Of a stretch of DNA of 37,678 nt, positions 15,367 through 23,688 are shown piece by piece. Every line of letters begins with the position of its first letter. Position 1 is the stretch's first letter. The DNA comes from Cyanobium sp. ARS6 (GTDB lineage Bacteria > Cyanobacteriota > Cyanobacteriia > PCC-6307 > Cyanobiaceae): the NCBI GenBank assembly GCA_002687115.1, contig NYZI01000130.1, forward strand, positions 1 through 37,678. The letters run 5' to 3'. The notes below the pieces were generated by a model, which saw only the letters and a program-made list of their open reading frames with translations, was not told the DNA's origin and did no database searches. The translations under genes and the position numbers were made by a program.

Positions 15367-15861
15367 TCAGACGCGGATCTGAGCCCCGCAGTAGCGATCA
15401 AACAGCCGCAGTACATCACCAGGTGGGAGCTTTGCGGTGTATCTGGCCTCCAGTTCCGCTAACTGCTGCTGCCTTGGGTAGACACGCAGTGAACGCACTT
15501 CAGCGGGATGGCTTCGCGCAAGCGCTGAATACATGGCGCGATGGTGCTGTCGGTCTGAGATGGAGCCACCTGCACAGCGCTGCATACGGTGGGTCGCCTC
15601 ATGGGCAAGAGTGTCCCAGACCTGGGCGGGAGACCTGTGCGAGCGACAGACCACAACGGTGTCGCTACGCGGGTGATAAAGACCCTGCAGCCCCTTTTGA
15701 GCACAATCCCTCTGAAGTACACGCACACCAGATCGAGTGAGCTTGTTGCGCAGAACATCAATCGCCTCCCATGACACCGCTTGCGCCGGAATGGCACTAA
15801 CCAGTGGCAGCCAAATAATTGAGAGACAACAGCACCAATCTCGAAGTAAAGGTCGGTTCAA
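15367..15861 (-). CDS. Secreted HExxH-motif protein, putative metalloprotease-like
   Basis: The frame starts at TTG 15861 with no usable upstream ATG. A signal peptide is evident (CCLSIIWLPLVSAIPAQA, cleavage near AQA-VS). The mature protein has HEATH in the context VWDTLAHEATHRMQRC, a textbook HExxH zinc site of gluzincin or related metallopeptidases, plus four cysteines (DCAQ, VCRSH, RCAGG, YCGAQ) that could make two disulfides. A third zinc ligand is not obvious. Peptidase activity is inferred from the motif only. It lies 46 bases upstream of the Gly/Met/Pro-repeat gene on the same strand, so both may be exported partners. Confidence 0.7.
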   Translation of the reverse strand: MNRPLLRDWCCCLSIIWLPLVSAIPAQAVSWEAIDVLRNKLTRSGVRVLQRDCAQKGLQGLYHPRSDTVVVCRSHRSPAQVWDTLAHEATHRMQRCAGGSISDRQHHRAMYSALARSHPAEVRSLRVYPRQQQLAELEARYTAKLPPGDVLRLFDRYCGAQIRV

Positions 15862-15906
15862 ATGCCCTGAACAAATCGGAACCGGTCCAGGCTCTTATAC
15901 GACTAT

Positions 15907-15936
15907 AAAAAAACCATCACCCAACTGGGTGATGGT
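15907..15936 (-). terminator. Rho-independent terminator
   Basis: A perfect 10-bp stem (ACCATCACCC / GGGTGATGGT) with a 4-base loop lies at 15913-15936. On the minus strand it is followed at once by a run of seven T. It terminates minus-strand transcription from the 55-aa membrane protein gene, and possibly from mfd. Confidence 0.85.
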
Positions 15937-15981
15937 TATGAGGGAATGTGACTGATCCAGTGACTGATGCATCCGCAGAAC

Positions 15982-16149
15982 TCATGCAACTGGCTGCATC
16001 AACCCTCCACCAGGTGAGGAATCGTCGTCGTCGTTGTTCTGAGAATCGTCTTGCCAGAGGGCATACACACCTAGAGCGGCGGCACCGATCAAGCTCGAGA
16101 ACAAACCCATTGAACTCATGCTGCCGATCGGATCGATGAATTCGCCCAC
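15982..16149 (-). CDS. Small membrane protein with acidic tail, 55 aa
   Basis: The frame ends at TGA 15984-15982, 46 bp before a strong terminator on the same strand. A GTG at 16149 with GGGAGAG upstream gives 55 residues (GEFIDPIGSMSSMG...). An internal ATG at 16119 gives 45. The core is one hydrophobic helix (GLFSSLIGAAALGVYALW) followed by a Asp/Asn/Gln-rich stretch (QDDSQNNDDDDSSPGGG). This one-helix-plus-acidic-tail layout suggests an inner-membrane small protein with the tail on one face. No family is recognised. It lies 104 bp downstream of mfd. Confidence 0.6.
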   Translation of the reverse strand: MGEFIDPIGSMSSMGLFSSLIGAAALGVYALWQDDSQNNDDDDSSPGGGLMQPVA

Positions 16150-16253
16150 AAGGTCATTTTCTCTCCCAGCAGTGTAACGAAGAATTGCGCATTGTGTCGG
16201 AACTTTCTCATTTTTGGCCGAGCCGCAAATGCCGAGCCGCGAATCAGGCCAGA

Positions 16254-19200
16254 TCAGACGCTGAGAACGGCCTCATTACGGGAGATCTGCTGCTTTTCAC
16301 GCTCTTCGGCCGTGAGCCCATCAGCATCGGGAATCTGCGCAGCCATCTGCTCAAGCCAGCCCTTGAGTTCCTCCAGCTGCTTCTCCATCGGCAACACACC
16401 AAGACCCCGAGCCATCACCTTGGCGATCGCACCAGATCCGGACTGATACACCAGACGCCCGTGCAGGTGCTGGGGCAAACCTTGACGCAGCAGTCGAAAA
16501 GCCGGCTCTTCCATCGGTGTTTCCAGAGCGATGTTTGGCTTTTCAGGCCGGATGCGCGAAAAACCGCAGCGTTTGGCCAGAAGTTTTAGGTCCATCAGCT
16601 GGAGCAGCGACTGCACCGGGCCTGGCAGAGCGCCGTAGCGGTCAGCCCAAATCACTGCGAGTTCCACCAGCGACTCGCTCGTGACACACTCAGCGGCCGA
16701 TCGATAAGCCGCCATCTTTTCGTCGGCATCGGTGATCCAGTCAGCAGGGATGAATGCAGTGACCTGCAGATCAACCTGGGTGTCGTCGACAGCAGGGATG
16801 TCCTGCCCCTGGATCTCAGCCAGAGATTCCTGAAGCATCTCCATGTAAAGGTCAAAACCGATGGCCTCCATCTGACCGCTCTGCTGAACTCCCAGAAGAT
16901 TGCCCACACCACGGATCTCCATATCCCTCATCGCCAGCTGGTATCCACTGCCCAGCTGGGCAAATTCCTGAATCGCCCTCAGTCGCTGCCGAGCTGCTTC
17001 GCTGAGAGAGGAGTGACCGGGATAAAACAGCCAGGCATGGGCCTGGATCCCACTGCGGCCGACACGCCCCCGCAGCTGATAAAGCTGCGCCAGACCGAAA
17101 CGATGCGCATCCTCAATCAGAATTGTGTTGACTCTTGGAATATCCAGTCCGCTCTCCACAATCGTTGTGCAGAGCATCACGTCAGCTTCACCACCGTTGA
17201 AAGCCACCATGGCGCTCTCCAGCTCGCCTTCGGCCATCTGGCCATGTGCAACAAGCAAACGCAGGCCAGGAAGCATCTGACGCAGCTGACCCGCCACCTC
17301 TTCAATCCCCTCAACCCTCGGAACCACGTAAAACACCTGTCCACCCCGGTCGAGCTCCTGGCGGATTGCACTGCGAACCGCTTCCTCATCGAGCGCGGCC
17401 AGATGCGTCTTGATCGGTCGGCGTAATGGAGGGGGCGTGGTGATCAGACTCATTTCCCGCACTCCTGACAAGCTCATGTAGAGCGTTCGCGGTATTGGAG
17501 TTGCCGAAAGAGTGAGCACGTCAACGTCCTTGCGCAGCGCTTTGATCTTCTCCTTCTGATTGACACCGAAGCGCTGCTCTTCATCAACCACCAGCAGGCC
17601 GAGCTTGTCGAACACCGTGCTCTTGCTCAGCAATTGATGGGTTCCCACCACAGCATCAATCGTCCCGTTCTGAAGACCTTCAAGAATCGATTTACGCTCG
17701 CTGGTGGTCCGAAAGCGATTGAGAAGCGCCACCTTGATGGGATAGGGCGCGAAGCGCTCAGAAAGCGTTCGCCAGTGCTGCTGAGCAAGCACGGTTGTGG
17801 GAGCCAACATCGCCACCTGCTTGCCTGCGGTGATCGCCTTGAAAATGGCCCGGATCGCCACCTCGGTTTTGCCGAAGCCCACATCGCCGCAAACGAGACG
17901 ATCCATCGGTTGCGACTTCTCCATATCCCTCTTCACATCTGCTGTGGCCTTCAGCTGATCCGGAGTCGGTTCGTAAGGGAATGATTCCTCCAGCTCGTTC
18001 TGCCAGGGACCATCGACAGGGAACGCGAAGCCAGACGCCTGATGTCGCTCGGCGTACAGCTTCACCAGGTCGAGCGCCACCTTGCGCAAGGCCTTCCCGG
18101 CCCGTTCCTTGGCCTTGACCCAGGCTGATCCGCCCATCTTGCTGAGCTGGGGGGGGGCATCACTGTTGGCGCGGTAACGACCGAGACTCCCCAGCTGGTC
18201 TGCCGCCACACGCAGGATTCCGTCTGCGTACTGCACCACCAGATAGTCACGCGCCTCGCCGCTGATGGCCAATTTCTCCAGCTTCTGAAAACGACCGATG
18301 CCGTGATTGCGATGCACCACGTAATCCCCGGGCTGCATCTTGTTGGGATCGACCGTGCGGCTGGCCGCTTTGCGGCGGCGGCGCACATAGCCGGTGCTGG
18401 TAAGTGTCTGCTGCCCGAAAAACTCCCGGTCAGTGATGAGAGCAATCCGCCAGGCGGGAAGCTGCAGCCCCTCGAGGTCAGCTGTGCCGCGAGTCTTCAA
18501 AGCAACAGGGGTTCCCTGTTCAATCAGACGCTCAATCGCCGGCGCATCCGCCGCATTGGGAACGAAACGACTGATGCAGTCATGCTCTTCCAGCAACGCA
18601 ACAGCTCGACTGGGCTGGGCAGACAACAGCCAAACGGCCTGTTTCTCCTTGCCATAGCTCTTGATCAGTTCTCCAAGCTTTCCGAATTGATTGGGATAAG
18701 CCGGCACAGGACGACTGTTGAGATCAAAAGCATTGGGATGGCCATCACTTTCCTGCAACTCGGCCAGATCAAAGCCGGGGAAGGCTTCTGCCAGCCCCAT
18801 CGCCTCCTCGATATCGCGGTGCAGGATCGGCAGCGGCAACGCCAGTTCGTCGTGATGCTCCCTGGCATGGTCGAGCCATTGGTCGCCATGGGAGCGGCCA
18901 TGGCGTCGTTCATCAATGGCCACACAGCTGTCGACCGGGAGATAATCAAGCAGCGAGGCAGGCTGCTGCCATGCCAGGCCAAGCAGGCGGCGCATGCCCT
19001 CGGGAGTCCCGCCCTCCAACAAATCAGAGAGGCCTTCCTCGCTGAGAAGCTGATCCAGACCATCGGGCATGGCCTCGCGAAGCTGTTCGGCGATCAGAGG
19101 ACTGAAGCCTGTCGGCGTCAGTCGCAGGCTCTCGATCGGGTCGAGGGAACGCTGGCTGGCGGGATCAAATTCACGCAGCTTGTCGAGCTCATCACCGAAG

Positions 19201-19796
19201 AACTCAAGACGCACCGGCAGCTCACTGCTGACAGGGAAGACATCAACGATGTCGCCACGCCGGCTCCAGGTGCCCTCCTGATCGATGGTTGAAACCCGTT
19301 CGTAACCGAGCTGGGCCAGGCTGGTGGCCAACTCCTCAAGGTCGACGCTGTCACCTTTGCGAAGGGTTCGGCATCGATCAGACAAAGCCTGCGGCGGTGG
19401 CAGATGCGGTTGAAGACAGCGCTCCGTGGCCACAATCGCCAGATCGCGGCTCCTTTGATCCACCTGCAATTCACTCAGCACCTGCAGCTGGCCCCAGGTG
19501 ATTTCACTGGTGGGATCAAACGGTTCGTAGGGCGAACCCTCACTGGTGGGATAAAGCTGGGCACTGCGCCAACCCATCAGTTCCAGAAGAGCCGTCCACC
19601 GCCCCGCCTCCTCGAGGGTCGGCACCACCACAAGCAGAGGCCGGTCCTGATGGCGGGCCAGGGCACTGGCCACGAGAGCCCTTGCTCCACGGCTGCCGCC
19701 GCGCAGCAGAAGCCTGTCGGGGCGATCGATGCGTTCGCCAAGCTCACTGGTCAACGCTGAGCACTGCAGCAGGCGCACCAGGGAGCTGAGGGGCAT
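16254..19796 (-). CDS. mfd: Transcription-repair coupling factor Mfd
   Basis: A 1180-aa Mfd, which displaces RNA polymerase stalled at DNA damage and recruits UvrA. UvrB-like domains fill about residues 1-350. The CarD-like RNA-polymerase-interacting domain starts near residue 485 (QPGDYVVHRNHGIGRF). The translocase module has Walker A CGDVGFGKTE near 637, the DEEQ box in LLVVDEEQRFGV near 737, SATPIPRT, and GRVGRSG near 910. The C-terminal TRCF domain follows. ATG 19796 (MPLSSLVRLLQ) matches the usual N-terminus; the frame is open to 20054, but that part overlaps the divergent zinc-ribbon gene and looks non-coding. Confidence 0.95.
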   Translation of the reverse strand: MPLSSLVRLLQCSALTSELGERIDRPDRLLLRGGSRGARALVASALARHQDRPLLVVVPTLEEAGRWTALLELMGWRSAQLYPTSEGSPYEPFDPTSEITWGQLQVLSELQVDQRSRDLAIVATERCLQPHLPPPQALSDRCRTLRKGDSVDLEELATSLAQLGYERVSTIDQEGTWSRRGDIVDVFPVSSELPVRLEFFGDELDKLREFDPASQRSLDPIESLRLTPTGFSPLIAEQLREAMPDGLDQLLSEEGLSDLLEGGTPEGMRRLLGLAWQQPASLLDYLPVDSCVAIDERRHGRSHGDQWLDHAREHHDELALPLPILHRDIEEAMGLAEAFPGFDLAELQESDGHPNAFDLNSRPVPAYPNQFGKLGELIKSYGKEKQAVWLLSAQPSRAVALLEEHDCISRFVPNAADAPAIERLIEQGTPVALKTRGTADLEGLQLPAWRIALITDREFFGQQTLTSTGYVRRRRKAASRTVDPNKMQPGDYVVHRNHGIGRFQKLEKLAISGEARDYLVVQYADGILRVAADQLGSLGRYRANSDAPPQLSKMGGSAWVKAKERAGKALRKVALDLVKLYAERHQASGFAFPVDGPWQNELEESFPYEPTPDQLKATADVKRDMEKSQPMDRLVCGDVGFGKTEVAIRAIFKAITAGKQVAMLAPTTVLAQQHWRTLSERFAPYPIKVALLNRFRTTSERKSILEGLQNGTIDAVVGTHQLLSKSTVFDKLGLLVVDEEQRFGVNQKEKIKALRKDVDVLTLSATPIPRTLYMSLSGVREMSLITTPPPLRRPIKTHLAALDEEAVRSAIRQELDRGGQVFYVVPRVEGIEEVAGQLRQMLPGLRLLVAHGQMAEGELESAMVAFNGGEADVMLCTTIVESGLDIPRVNTILIEDAHRFGLAQLYQLRGRVGRSGIQAHAWLFYPGHSSLSEAARQRLRAIQEFAQLGSGYQLAMRDMEIRGVGNLLGVQQSGQMEAIGFDLYMEMLQESLAEIQGQDIPAVDDTQVDLQVTAFIPADWITDADEKMAAYRSAAECVTSESLVELAVIWADRYGALPGPVQSLLQLMDLKLLAKRCGFSRIRPEKPNIALETPMEEPAFRLLRQGLPQHLHGRLVYQSGSGAIAKVMARGLGVLPMEKQLEELKGWLEQMAAQIPDADGLTAEEREKQQISRNEAVLSV

Positions 19797-19875
19797 GGCA
19801 AGACCACCGACGGCAGCGCATGATTGTCGCAATTCATTGTTCGCCACTGCGTGCATCACGCCGCGCTCTTCGGCC

Positions 19876-20115
19876 ATGCCTCGATTCCGCTGCCCTGATT
19901 GCTGTTGTGGTCCTGCGGTTGTTCTGCGTCCGCCGAAAGGGGCCCTGCCCGTGTGCTCCCGCTGCGGCAACGTGATGGAACGGCAGCCACTGGTCAGGCC
20001 CATTCCGCTGGCTGTTTGTCTGACGGTGAGCTCAGCCCTTGTGGGACTTTCCATACCAGCGCTTTTAGGTCCTCCACCGCCACCCAGGCCTCCGTCATCG
20101 GAAAGCCTCGCTTAA
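19876..20115 (+). CDS. Zinc-ribbon plus membrane-helix small protein, 79 aa
   Basis: ATG 19876 starts a 79-aa protein with a rubredoxin/zinc-ribbon-like module: CPDCCCG near residues 6-12 and CSRCG near 27-31. It is followed by one hydrophobic helix (PLAVCLTVSSALVGLSIPALL) and a Pro/Ser-rich tail (GPPPPPRPPSSES). The layout suggests a membrane-tethered zinc or redox module. It is divergent from mfd with an 79-bp gap to the chosen mfd start. The gene could be read onward into the YqhA-family gene 42 bp downstream. Function not known. Confidence 0.65.
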   Translation: MPRFRCPDCCCGPAVVLRPPKGALPVCSRCGNVMERQPLVRPIPLAVCLTVSSALVGLSIPALLGPPPPPRPPSSESLA

Positions 20116-20157
20116 GCCTTTCCCTCACACCTGAAAACAAGCAGACCAAGCGCCACC

Positions 20158-20694
20158 ATGAGCAAGCCGAGCATGCATCGATCAAGCCGACTGGAACGCA
20201 GATTCGAGGGGCTGATCTGGAAGTTCCGGCTGGTCACGCTGATTCCCGTGGTCATGAGTCTGCTGGGAAGCATCAGCTGCTTTGTCATCGGAACCTACGC
20301 AGAGATCAGCGTTCTGAGAAAGGTGATTCAGGCTGACTTCACCCATGACAGCAGCACGCTTCTGATCGGGAAGGTGGTAGGAGGCATCGACTACTACCTC
20401 ATCGGCATCGCCCTGCTGATTTTTGGTTACGGCATCTACGAGCTTGTGATCTCCGACATCGACCCACGTCAGGCCGATGAATCGTCCTCAAGACGCAACC
20501 TGCTGAACATTCAGGATCTCGATGGTCTGAAACAGAAACTCACCAAGGTGATCATCGTTGCCCTGATCGTGACAGCTTTCAAGGTGATGGTGAGCTTTGA
20601 AGTGAAATCCATCACTGAACTGATTCAGTACTGCGCAGGGGTGCTGATGCTCGCCTTCAGCGCTTACCTGATCGGGCGCACCGGCAAACACTGA
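20158..20694 (+). CDS. YqhA / UPF0114 family membrane protein
   Basis: A 178-aa inner-membrane protein with about four hydrophobic segments. The family signature begins with FEGLIWKFRLVTLIPVVMSL, followed by the middle pattern GGIDYYLIGIALLIFGYGIYEL and the charged motif LDGLKQKLTKVIIVALIV. The C-terminus has two more helices ending in AYLIGRTGK. UPF0114 proteins are uncharacterised membrane proteins of near this length. ATG 20158 (MSKPSMHRSS) is the only sensible start. Confidence 0.88.
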   Translation: MSKPSMHRSSRLERRFEGLIWKFRLVTLIPVVMSLLGSISCFVIGTYAEISVLRKVIQADFTHDSSTLLIGKVVGGIDYYLIGIALLIFGYGIYELVISDIDPRQADESSSRRNLLNIQDLDGLKQKLTKVIIVALIVTAFKVMVSFEVKSITELIQYCAGVLMLAFSAYLIGRTGKH

Positions 20695-20793
20695 TCGAGT
20701 GAACAGTCCTCACCCTTGAGGATGAATCCATTCATCACCAGGGGGGAGGTGCACCACACCTGACTCGGCGGAGCTTGAAGTGGCTCATGTTCG

Positions 20794-21654
20794 ATGTCAG
20801 CGATGACCAAAGACTCAACACCCAAAGCAGTTCAAAAACGGCTGGAGCGTCAGCGCCGCCATGAACATCGCCGCCGGATCCCACCCCGGATCCTGCAACG
20901 AAATCACACCGTGCTGAAGCACCTTGGACTTGCGCACCTCGGAGCCAACCGCCTGCTGCACAACGGCTGCGGCGAACACGATGATCTCGTTCAGGAAGGC
21001 CGCTATGGACTGATCCGCGCGGTGGAGAATTTTGAGGCCGACCGCGGCCACCGGATCAGCAGCTACGCGATGTCGCGGGTCACTGGCCAGATCAGGCATT
21101 ACCGCAGAGACCGGCTGCACCTTGTGCGAATCCCATGGCGACTAGGAGATCTGCATGCGCGCGGAATGAAAGAAAAGGAACGACGGTGTCATGCAGGCCT
21201 GCCGCAGTTGAGCGATGAAGACCTCGCCCAACAACTCGAGGTCACCACTGATCGCTGGCGAGACGCCTGCATGGCTCACAGGTCGCGTCGAATCGAGTCA
21301 CTGGATCATCAGCTCAGCAACAACGATGGGTCCTCTCAACCAGAGACCCGGATCAGCTGTCTTCCAGATCACGGGGGCCAAGAGGCTGATCCACAACGCG
21401 AATGGCTGAGCCGAACGCTGAAAACGCTGAAGCCGGATCACTGCCGTTGGATCTGCGCCTTCTGGATCGACGGTCTGTCGCTGACGGAGATTGCAGAAGG
21501 CGAATGCGTCGACAGGCAAACCCTGCGCACTGCACTGGAGGAAATCCTGATCACCCTGCGTGCCGAAGCGGCTCGACATTTCAAGCCGACAATTTCAGAA
21601 GCCAGGCGGCAATCATGGCCAGTGCTGCCGCCCAGGCGGTCTGCAGGCCATTGA
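20794..21654 (+). CDS. Alternative sigma-70 family RNA polymerase sigma factor
   Basis: A 286-aa sigma factor. Region 2 is clear at about residues 60-110: DDLVQEGRYGLIRAVENF (core binding), ADRGHRISSYA and a basic Arg/His stretch. Region 3 follows (RIPWRLGDLHARG; LSDEDLAQQLEV), and region 4 at about 225-262 has the helix-turn-helix LSLTEIAEGECVDRQTLRTAL. Region 1.1 is absent, as in group 3 alternative sigma factors; the stress or developmental trigger is unknown. The N-terminus is very Arg/His-rich. An alternative ATG at 20803 is equally possible. The last 74 bp overlap the convergent DUF92 gene. Confidence 0.87.
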   Translation: MSAMTKDSTPKAVQKRLERQRRHEHRRRIPPRILQRNHTVLKHLGLAHLGANRLLHNGCGEHDDLVQEGRYGLIRAVENFEADRGHRISSYAMSRVTGQIRHYRRDRLHLVRIPWRLGDLHARGMKEKERRCHAGLPQLSDEDLAQQLEVTTDRWRDACMAHRSRRIESLDHQLSNNDGSSQPETRISCLPDHGGQEADPQREWLSRTLKTLKPDHCRWICAFWIDGLSLTEIAEGECVDRQTLRTALEEILITLRAEAARHFKPTISEARRQSWPVLPPRRSAGH

Positions 21655-22348
21655 CCAGTTCGTTGGTCAGCCAGGGCCATCGGTCCTGGCCGAGAGCCCC
21701 AAGCAGACTCTCCAGCAATGTGGAGATAAAACCCACCGCCAGCACGATGGCGAAGGCAGCGCCGGATTGAAGCAACCCAAGAAGAGCCATCACGAGCGTC
21801 ATCAGCAGACTGCCGAAGGCACTGGCCAGGGTTCCTTCCACACTCACAGCACCCTCGGTGCCTGCGGGCACCGGCCGAAGGGTGGTGATCAGCAGGGTGG
21901 TGCGGCCCCAGCGCTTGCCGATCTCACTCCCGAAGGTGTCGGCCAGTTTGGCTGCAAAACTCGCGGAGAAACCAATCAGCAACAACGTCGGCGAGCCGAT
22001 GCGAGCGGCGATCAGCAAAGCCAGCACAAGACCGGTGAAGGCTGAGCCCCAGACATTTTCCGGTCCGCGACGGCCGCCTCGACCCTCGGCAAGCCCCAGC
22101 TCATGCTTCCTGGCAAAGCCCAGCTTGGTGACAAGGGAACCAAGCACCAGGTAGAGCACAACAGCCAACCAACCACGCCAGGCCAACGAGCCCCAAAGCA
22201 CCGTGCCGAGGATGCCTGCATGGCACCAACCGGCCCTGGTCAGCAGTGGAAAGCGCTGCGCCAGACTGATCAAGAGCGCATTAACCAAAAGCGCGGTGAG
22301 CCACAGCGAAACGGTTTGAGACGGAAGCTCAGGAGGCGCTGAAAACAT
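21581..22348 (-). CDS. DUF92 family membrane protein (VTE6-like)
   Basis: A 255-aa polytopic membrane protein with about seven helices. DUF92 hallmarks are AGWCHAGILGTVLWGSLAW, KLGFARKHELGLAEGRGGRRG, ASFAAKLADTFGSEIGKRWG and VPAGTEGAVSVEGTLAS. The plant relative VTE6 phosphorylates phytyl phosphate for tocopherol and phylloquinone synthesis and Synechocystis slr1652 is an orthologue, so a phytol-salvage kinase is a reasonable inference. The chosen start is ATG 22348 (MFSAPPELPSQ); ATG 22375 or 22399 are alternatives. The tail overlaps the sigma gene by 74 bp. Confidence 0.85.
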   Translation of the reverse strand: MFSAPPELPSQTVSLWLTALLVNALLISLAQRFPLLTRAGWCHAGILGTVLWGSLAWRGWLAVVLYLVLGSLVTKLGFARKHELGLAEGRGGRRGPENVWGSAFTGLVLALLIAARIGSPTLLLIGFSASFAAKLADTFGSEIGKRWGRTTLLITTLRPVPAGTEGAVSVEGTLASAFGSLLMTLVMALLGLLQSGAAFAIVLAVGFISTLLESLLGALGQDRWPWLTNELVNGLQTAWAAALAMIAAWLLKLSA

Positions 22349-22403
22349 CTGGCTGTGTTGCACTGCCCTAAGCATCAGCGCTGATGGCAGCTTCGGCACG
22401 GAT

Positions 22404-22419
22404 AATCATCGTGATGATT
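22404..22419. promoter_or_regulatory. Inverted repeat, possible operator
   Basis: A perfect 7-bp dyad AATCATC-GT-GATGATT lies between the divergent DUF92 gene and the gene starting at 22433, ending 13 bases before that ATG. Outside it, CGGA and TCCG also mirror each other with one base offset. The GATAATCAT core has the general look of Fur/Zur-type dyads. No regulator is identified and the neighbours are not obvious metal genes, so this is only a candidate site. Confidence 0.3.
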
Positions 22420-22432
22420 TCCGCGCTCCGGC

Positions 22433-22867
22433 ATGGTGCAGAACAGAAAGGGCTTCTTCCTTGAGCTGGGAGACCATGAACCAACAGCACCAGAGAGCAA
22501 GGCTGCGACCAAACCTGACACCAAGCCGGCGAAGGTTGAGAACGCTTCGAAGTCACCCCAGCCCGCAGCGACTTCTGCTCCAATCGAAGCAATCGCTTCA
22601 GCTCCAGTTGCCGTTGCTTCCGAGAGCGATACCAACAGAACAGCAGAGAGTGCCGAGGTCGTGGCCAAGGCGAAGCCATCACTGACCACTGCTGAAGCCA
22701 TCGCCGCGGAACTGGCTGAAGCAGATTCAGCAAAACCAGAGGTTGAACTCGTCACCTTCGCCCCACAGGCTCTTCAACCCGGCAACTCCATTCGTCCTGG
22801 CAAGCGTCGCCCTGGCAACAATCTGGCTGGATTTCGCAGCATGGCGACCGACCTGTTCAAGAGCTGA
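22433..22867 (+). CDS. Low-complexity hypothetical protein with conserved ends, 144 aa
   Basis: The protein has a short structured-looking N-terminus (GFFLELGDHE), a long Ala/Pro/Glu/Lys-rich disordered middle (about residues 17-105), and a C-terminal segment rich in Gly/Arg/Asn (NSIRPGKRRPGNNLAGFRSM) ending in ATDLFKS. The ends look selected while the middle looks like a linker. No signal peptide or membrane helix is present. Function unknown; such layouts occur in adaptor or scaffold proteins, but that is inference. It converges with rsmE. Confidence 0.7.
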   Translation: MVQNRKGFFLELGDHEPTAPESKAATKPDTKPAKVENASKSPQPAATSAPIEAIASAPVAVASESDTNRTAESAEVVAKAKPSLTTAEAIAAELAEADSAKPEVELVTFAPQALQPGNSIRPGKRRPGNNLAGFRSMATDLFKS

Positions 22868-22926
22868 TGGATCCGGCTCATCTCTGACAGATCCGCCCAT
22901 CAGAGGTGCATTGCAACACCGGAATC

Positions 22927-23688
22927 TCAGCAGCTGAGAGTGCGCCAGTTGGTCAGGCTGCTGGCAGCAGCCACGGCGGCGGTGGAGGTCCGGAGGATGG
23001 TGTCTCCAAGCGAAACAAACAGCCAACCTGCCGCTCGTGCTGCAGCAAGCTCCTGATCACTCCATCCCCCTTCAGGGCCGATCGAGAGCCAGATGGAACG
23101 ATCCTTGAAGGATTGAATCGCCAGCAGTTCAGCCAGTCGGAGAGTGCCTGCCTCACGGGTGACCGCAATAAGACGCAGGTCGTTCTGATCCGGTTTCGCC
23201 CACCAATCCGCAGCGGCACACAATCCCGGCAACTGTGGAGCCCAGAGCCGCTCACACTGTTCCACAGCTTCCTGAACGATCGAACGCCAACGCTCCGGAC
23301 GATGCTCCGCCTGTGGAACGCAGCGTTGACAGTCAATCGGCTGAAGCCGATCCACTCCCAACTCACACGCCATTCGCATCACGTCATCCATTCCTCGACG
23401 GATTAACGCAATGGCCAACCCCACCTTCGGCAAGGGTGAAACCACGTACTGGCTTGGCATCGTGAGATCAGTGCACAACTCGAGATGTTGTCCGTCCAGA
23501 AGACGTGCCATCCAGAGATGACCGCAACCATCAATGACATCAACCAGGGAACCCTGCTTCAACCGCAAAACTTTGCGCAGGTACCGCGATTCATGATCCT
23601 CGAGCTGAAAACGACGTTGAGCATCCGCAGACTGCAACCGGTGAGAGTCGATCAGGAGGCGCCGTCGTTCCGCCACGTCAGCGATCAA
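22927..23688 (-). CDS. rsmE: 16S rRNA (uracil-1498-N3)-methyltransferase RsmE
   Basis: A 253-aa SPOUT-fold methyltransferase that modifies U1498 of 16S rRNA. The N-terminal PUA-like part has RLQSADAQRRF...DHESRYLRKVLRL. The C-terminal SAM-knot part shows KVGLAIALIRRGMDDVM, IGPEGGWSDQE and LGDTILRTSTAAVAA, which are hallmark RsmE motifs. It starts at TTG 23688, overlapping the DUF3531 stop as TTGA; GTG 23676 is an alternative. The pair is translationally coupled. Confidence 0.93.
   Translation of the reverse strand: MIADVAERRRLLIDSHRLQSADAQRRFQLEDHESRYLRKVLRLKQGSLVDVIDGCGHLWMARLLDGQHLELCTDLTMPSQYVVSPLPKVGLAIALIRRGMDDVMRMACELGVDRLQPIDCQRCVPQAEHRPERWRSIVQEAVEQCERLWAPQLPGLCAAADWWAKPDQNDLRLIAVTREAGTLRLAELLAIQSFKDRSIWLSIGPEGGWSDQELAAARAAGWLFVSLGDTILRTSTAAVAAASSLTNWRTLSC

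Noticed and set aside
16185-19760. Several long plus-strand ORFs opposite mfd (up to 329 codons)
   Set aside because: They are shadows of the mfd reading frame; mfd has full domain support.
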